Shown one piece after another: positions 59,226 through 64,000 of a DNA stretch of 64,000 nucleotides. Origin of the DNA: Sympetrum striolatum (Eukaryota > Arthropoda > Insecta > Odonata > Libellulidae); NCBI GenBank assembly GCA_947579665.1, contig OX388349.1, positions 77,070,841 through 77,134,840 of the forward strand, read 5' to 3'. Position 1 is the stretch's first letter. The number at the start of each line of letters is the position of its first letter. Position numbers and translations under genes: made by a program. The notes beneath the pieces are model-generated. The model was not told where the DNA came from. It did not search any database and saw nothing but the letters and a program-made list of their open reading frames with translations.

Positions 59226-62200
59226 ATAATTCATTTAAGTGAGTGCTTCTGCGAATATTTTCCTTTTTAACTAATAGTATAATGTTGCAGAAGTCTCCTA
59301 ACGTTCCCGACTTTAATTGTGCTTCATAGGACTCACAAATGTTTCAAATTAATTTCCAAATATTGTGTAATGATTCGACAAAAATTCATCTGAATTTCAG
59401 GGAAGTGCAACTAATAGATCAACATAAATTCGGGCCATAATGCAAAATACTGAATCAGATGTGAAACCATATTTTTATGCATTAATCGACGCATTAGCAA
59501 AAACTAAAAGATTCATTCTTTGGAAGGACTTTTTAGTTTCCGGTAGCTGCGAGGTACGGAGGGCCGATAAAAACGGCTGTCGGAGATTTTAAACCTGTAA
59601 AGCACAAGCGAAGTCGAAATTATTCGATGGATGAAACATTTCGATCAGCTACTTAATAATTCCCTCAACCCAATGATCGGTTCTGGACCATATTATTATT
59701 CTCCAATCACATACAAATCTTATGTGGAGCTGCATTCGTGAAAGCTTCCTTAGATTTAAATTACTCAGTGAAACTAATTTCCTACTTTGCGTCTACATTT
59801 AGTCGCATTTTCATGCGTTCAATGTGCTATTTAGTCTGTTGATGAATAACTGGCGATGTAAATGCTTTCATTGAATTAATTCTGGTAAATGTAAGTTCTG
59901 TGATGTGTATTCCTTTGACTCCAAAACCAAATCATAAGAATATTTTCCCTTTCCACAAATTCGCGTTTGTACAAGGATTACCGACCTGATGTAGCGCTGA
60001 AATGTCGCAATGGACTTCGTCAAAGTAAACGCCCCTTATAATTTATGTATTTAAGCTTTCAAATCGAGTTTTGCGGTTAATTAGAACGTATTGAAGGTTA
60101 ATAAGAGTTGTTCTAATAATTCGTCCTTAAATCCAATTGAAAAATCGTAGAAAGATGGAATGACAAATTCAAATGCCTAACATAGGTATCTAATAAATGT
60201 ATTACTAAATGAGCGAGTCATGTTGACGTCATTTTTATACTAGCCACTGTTTCTATAATGGTGATTTTTGTCAGATTTGATGGACCCTATCAAATATTTG
60301 ACCTCGTTCAGTGTAATTTCAAAAAAAATATCCAAATTCATAAAATAGTATTAAAAATTGATGAATCTGGGACATAGAAATTATTTGAATATTTTTGTTA
60401 AAGAATTAGTGCATACAATTTGACGCCCATTCGAATTCTTAGAGGCAATAGACGAATAGTTGTATTACTAACACTTATATCCTCTTTCTATGCATGTGCT
60501 TCCTTACATTATCTCAGAGACTGACTTCACATTCAAGTGTTTTTGGTAGACGTATTTATATAGTTACGACGCGTCAATTAATTTCATCACTTACAATTTC
60601 ATATGTCACCGGAAGCCTTAAGTGAATAATTACTCATTTATTACTCAGAGAGTTATAGGGCTCTTATTTTTCCATTCAAAACCTGATCTCGGGAATAAAA
60701 ATGATGATATAATGAATTTAATCCCAGTTCAATATATGCAGAATCTTATCATCTAGGAATATCTGTTCCATCTTCGGGATTAGCTGATTTAACGATTAAA
60801 CTTAAGCAATTAATATATTTTCGCTCCGTACAAAACGTCTGAATATCGTACTTAGATGATAAGCAGATCTTATGCGGGATAATTTGCCAATATTTTTGGC
60901 TTTATTACGGATTGATTTAAAAAATTGTTGAAATGATAGATAGAAATGTTTTAATATTTTGTAAATGACCTACATTTTAATTGGTCTACTCCAGAGAATT
61001 AGCCTTAGGTGCACATATCTGTATAATAGTCAGTGTAAGACATAATTGCTAGTAAGATAGTAAGTAAAAATCTTCTGTGTATACAATGATAAGTAAAATT
61101 ATGTAAAGATAAATATTAAACCCGTAGGATCACCAATTAAGATGTTAATATTTTGAAAAATATTTAGTCCTTTTCTTTCAGAATACGCGTCAAAAATGCT
61201 ATTGGTAGAACTTTTAACTTATTTACCCCACGTGGCTTTAAAGTGATCGTCAGATATGTTAGCCGCGAAGTTGCCTTTTCAGCCCATCTCGATATAATCA
61301 GAAATGCCCAAACATTCGTCTTGCTGCTTGAATATGAGCGTGTTGAAAAGAACTTATCTTCATGAAACAACGGAAATCGTTCCTTATGTACGCGATAAGT
61401 AACTTAATTCGGTAATAGGTTAAATAAGTAAGATACTCCGTTCTCAGTACTGCCAACTCAGGAAAATGCAGTTATGAAATTAAGAAATCTCGACTGCTAG
61501 TTAATACCTCTACGAAAGTATAGATGTAAATTCTAAAAAACCATGAATTGTTCATTTGAATATTACTTTCCAAATAATTCTCTTCTTTAACGCTCTTTAT
61601 AATATTGAAACATTCTTATGGCGTTTTAATGTAAATTATCTTAATTCACAAGGCTGGGGAAAGTGTATTACAACTCAGATCACTATCATGTGTCATTTAA
61701 CAGGTTTATACATTATTCCAGTCATTTAACAGCAATTGCTCTAACTTTTGCACGTTTTTAACCTGTTAGATTTGTATTGTTGCTTTTACACTAAAATATT
61801 ACACAAGAAATGAATTGTTTCTAATTATATCTTGGATGGATGGAAGTTTCCACAATGTAGAACCACGCAAAATCAATTACTTTCGAAATAAATACGAAAT
61901 AAATATAAGAAAGCATGATTTTTCCAGATTAAATAATTTATACCAACGTTCAGAATTTGCATGATTATTTTATCTATTTTTTGAGAATGTCATAAGATCA
62001 GAAAATCCAATAGCTTTAAAACCCACGAACAAAAAACACTCAAATGTACTTATTGATATATTTTTTATAATTGATCTTTTATCGTACGTTTATTATATAT
62101 GATTATACATATATTGAATAGAAGAAAGATTATTTCAATCTTTAGTAAAACGTAAGATAGTTGGAAACTCTCATAATCACCGTGGGTTAACATTCTCAGG

Positions 62201-64000
62201 ATTGGTTTGTAGCGGTTCTCCAAACCGCTGCATCGCATCCTAAGTGATCGCCAGTCTCTCCTTATTCGACATTCCTTTACAAGAACCCACTTCCGCTATT
62301 CCTTCCAAAACCACATATTGCAGACTTCCTATGTTTGTAGAGATTGACCTTTTATTGGGATAATAAAATATTCTCTGACCCTGCAGTAATTAATTCATAA
62401 CGGATATGTTGAAATAATTCTCATAGATTGGCTTAACGTAAATACCATTTCTCTTTGGATATATTTCGGTAATTAGGAGATTTGTGTTAATTTAATTTCC
62501 GCTCGAATTCTTTTACGCAGGAGAGAGAGATGTTGAGAAGAGAGGCGACGTTAAGTGAGCAGGACGTCGCTATGAGAATGATATGAGAGTAGTGGGACTT
62601 TTCGTGATTCCGAGTCATTACTGCTCTCAGTCACATTTCTCATTCCGTGCAGTGTAATGCTGTGTGACGAAGGGAAACGCTTTCAAAGTAATTCCAACCG
62701 AGACTCCACTTTTTCCATCGAAATGTTGCGTCGACGAATCTTTTTTCAGTCGAGGATTGCCCGTCCGATTCTGATCATTTCCTCAATTCCTCAGAGAACT
62801 CTTACGAGATAATCTCCCATAAAATGTTTCACTTGGAGGTCCTTGCTATTTGCTGGGAGTAGAAATAATAAATCATCAACAGAATTAAAATCACCGAAGC
62901 ATTCGGCCCTTAAAGGATTCACGAGTGGGGCCGATCAACGTGAACTGGAGATAATTTTCCATATTTGTACAAATTGGCAATGACTTCTACAGGAGTTGGA
63001 AGTAATCAAACCTCTAAATTTACGATATCAGTATCTCGGCTTCGTAGATAAAGACTTATATTGCAGATGTTAAATGGTATCTTCTTTTAATCCCTGTTTC
63101 TATCACTTTTTATCGATTTCCAAAGCGACGACTTACATCGACTTTCTCGACCTTCTCATGTTTTCTCATAATCCTCCTGCGACATCCTTCAATAAATTCA
63201 ATCCTTCTTTCGTAAACGTCTTCTTAAGATAATTCATAGGAAGTACTGGTGATTTCGGCGGTCCGAAAAGTCGCAGTTAATGTTACTTTGGCTCAAAAAA
63301 GTTGTTATTGGTTCTTCTTTTTACTTCGATTTGTTTAAAGTCAAGCACTCCATTCTAATCACTCATTCTATGGATTATTTATTAATAAATTAATCACTCG
63401 TAGGCTCGACTTTATTTGACCTTATTAATGTAAATGTTACCGTGTTAACAAGGTTCTTTCCACTCTCCATTTTTATAAGTTTAACATTATTAAAAGGAAA
63501 CTGAAACATATTCTGCTGAAAAAGGGCTAAAAGTTTATCTCGTAAATTTTCATCAAAAATATGTAATAATTAAAGAACTGAAACTCTCTCGCCGCGTTGG
63601 AATGATTCTTTATCAGGCCAAAACTTCTGATTTGAAATTTTATTTGTCTAAATCAATGCGGAATCACAAATGGTTGACTTATGAATGTAAATTTTAAATT
63701 CGATTTTTAGTTTCATTGGCGCTAGGAAATTAGAACCAAGGCATGCAACAGTAGCTAGATTGCGTAATTATACAAGTGCATACATGAGTGCTAAAACGCT
63801 GATTGTGTGATTGTACAAGTCGCTTAAAATTACGCTATTATCGCGCGATATGTTGCCTTAACATCGAAGATAATAAGAGAAAAACAAGTTCAGACAAAAG
63901 AGAACACCCTTTCTGCTGTTTAGGCCAATAATTACATCGAGATAAATTGAACGGCAACATAATAATCCAAAGGTAGACAAACAAAGAGATAATCTCATTC
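59226..64000. other. AT-rich DNA, no gene seen
   Basis: Nearly 5 kb without recognisable coding, RNA or element termini. Minus-strand frame 61164-61370 (68 codons) has no motif. A small hairpin AGCGGTTCTCCAAACCGCT lies near 62209. Confidence 0.45.

Overview
This is a window of eukaryotic nuclear DNA, most likely from an arthropod and probably an insect. It is AT-rich, has no operon structure and no long host reading frame, and carries many microsatellites. Its recognisable content is almost entirely transposable elements of insect-type families: Ty3/gypsy LTR element, piggyBac, pogo/Tigger, foldback MITEs, a LINE 3' end with a GATGTA tail, and tRNA-derived SINE heads. I cannot support any intact host protein-coding gene. 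The window reads as intergenic DNA or a very long intron, and everything recognised is called from motifs read by eye.

Layout. 1-2950: compound microsatellite, then AT-rich DNA with a 452-bp Tigger-type MITE (1655-2106). 2951-10953: two head-to-tail copies of an unclassified unit of about 4 kb, each with a short hairpin at its start, a CATA-rich tail at its end and a decayed tRNA-like Pol III promoter on the minus strand near the tail. 10954-16905: AT-rich DNA with a possible LTR-element leader (about 13.5-13.8 kb), a 674-bp foldback element (14002-14675) and a pyrimidine tract. 16906-24900: mostly featureless, with a LINE 3' fragment (about 22.06-22.44 kb), two palindromic MITEs (23291-23626 and 23897-24195) and a CpG-rich block. 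25000-31900: a diverged tandem pair with tRNA-like B boxes, a pentanucleotide microsatellite and a pogo-type transposase fossil inside a pair of inverted repeats. 32325-34484: a piggyBac element with intact TTAA flanks and a broken, internally deleted transposase. 34489-41766: nothing recognisable.

41767-53577 is the centrepiece: a Ty3/gypsy-type non-autonomous LTR retrotransposon arranged LTR-internal-LTR-internal-LTR, flanked once by the 4-bp direct repeat ATCC. Each internal region keeps the primer-binding site, polypurine tract, a half protease, the protease-RT connector, the first residues of RT, the last residues of RNase H and a Pro-rich tail. Gag is almost absent, and the RT core and integrase are missing. 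The two internal copies look the same except that a 229-bp tandem repeat inside pol has 2 units in the first and exactly 16 in the second. The difference in copy length (3206 bp) is exactly 14 x 229.

53578-64000: AT-rich flank with a tight cluster of four CACGTG E-boxes (54857-54909) and a tRNA-derived SINE head on the minus strand (about 58860-58932) lying between two diverged direct repeats. The only pathway logic visible is that of the mobile elements, all of which look defective in coding. The gypsy derivative retains the cis signals (LTR promoter, PBS, PPT) that would let it be mobilised by an intact relative.
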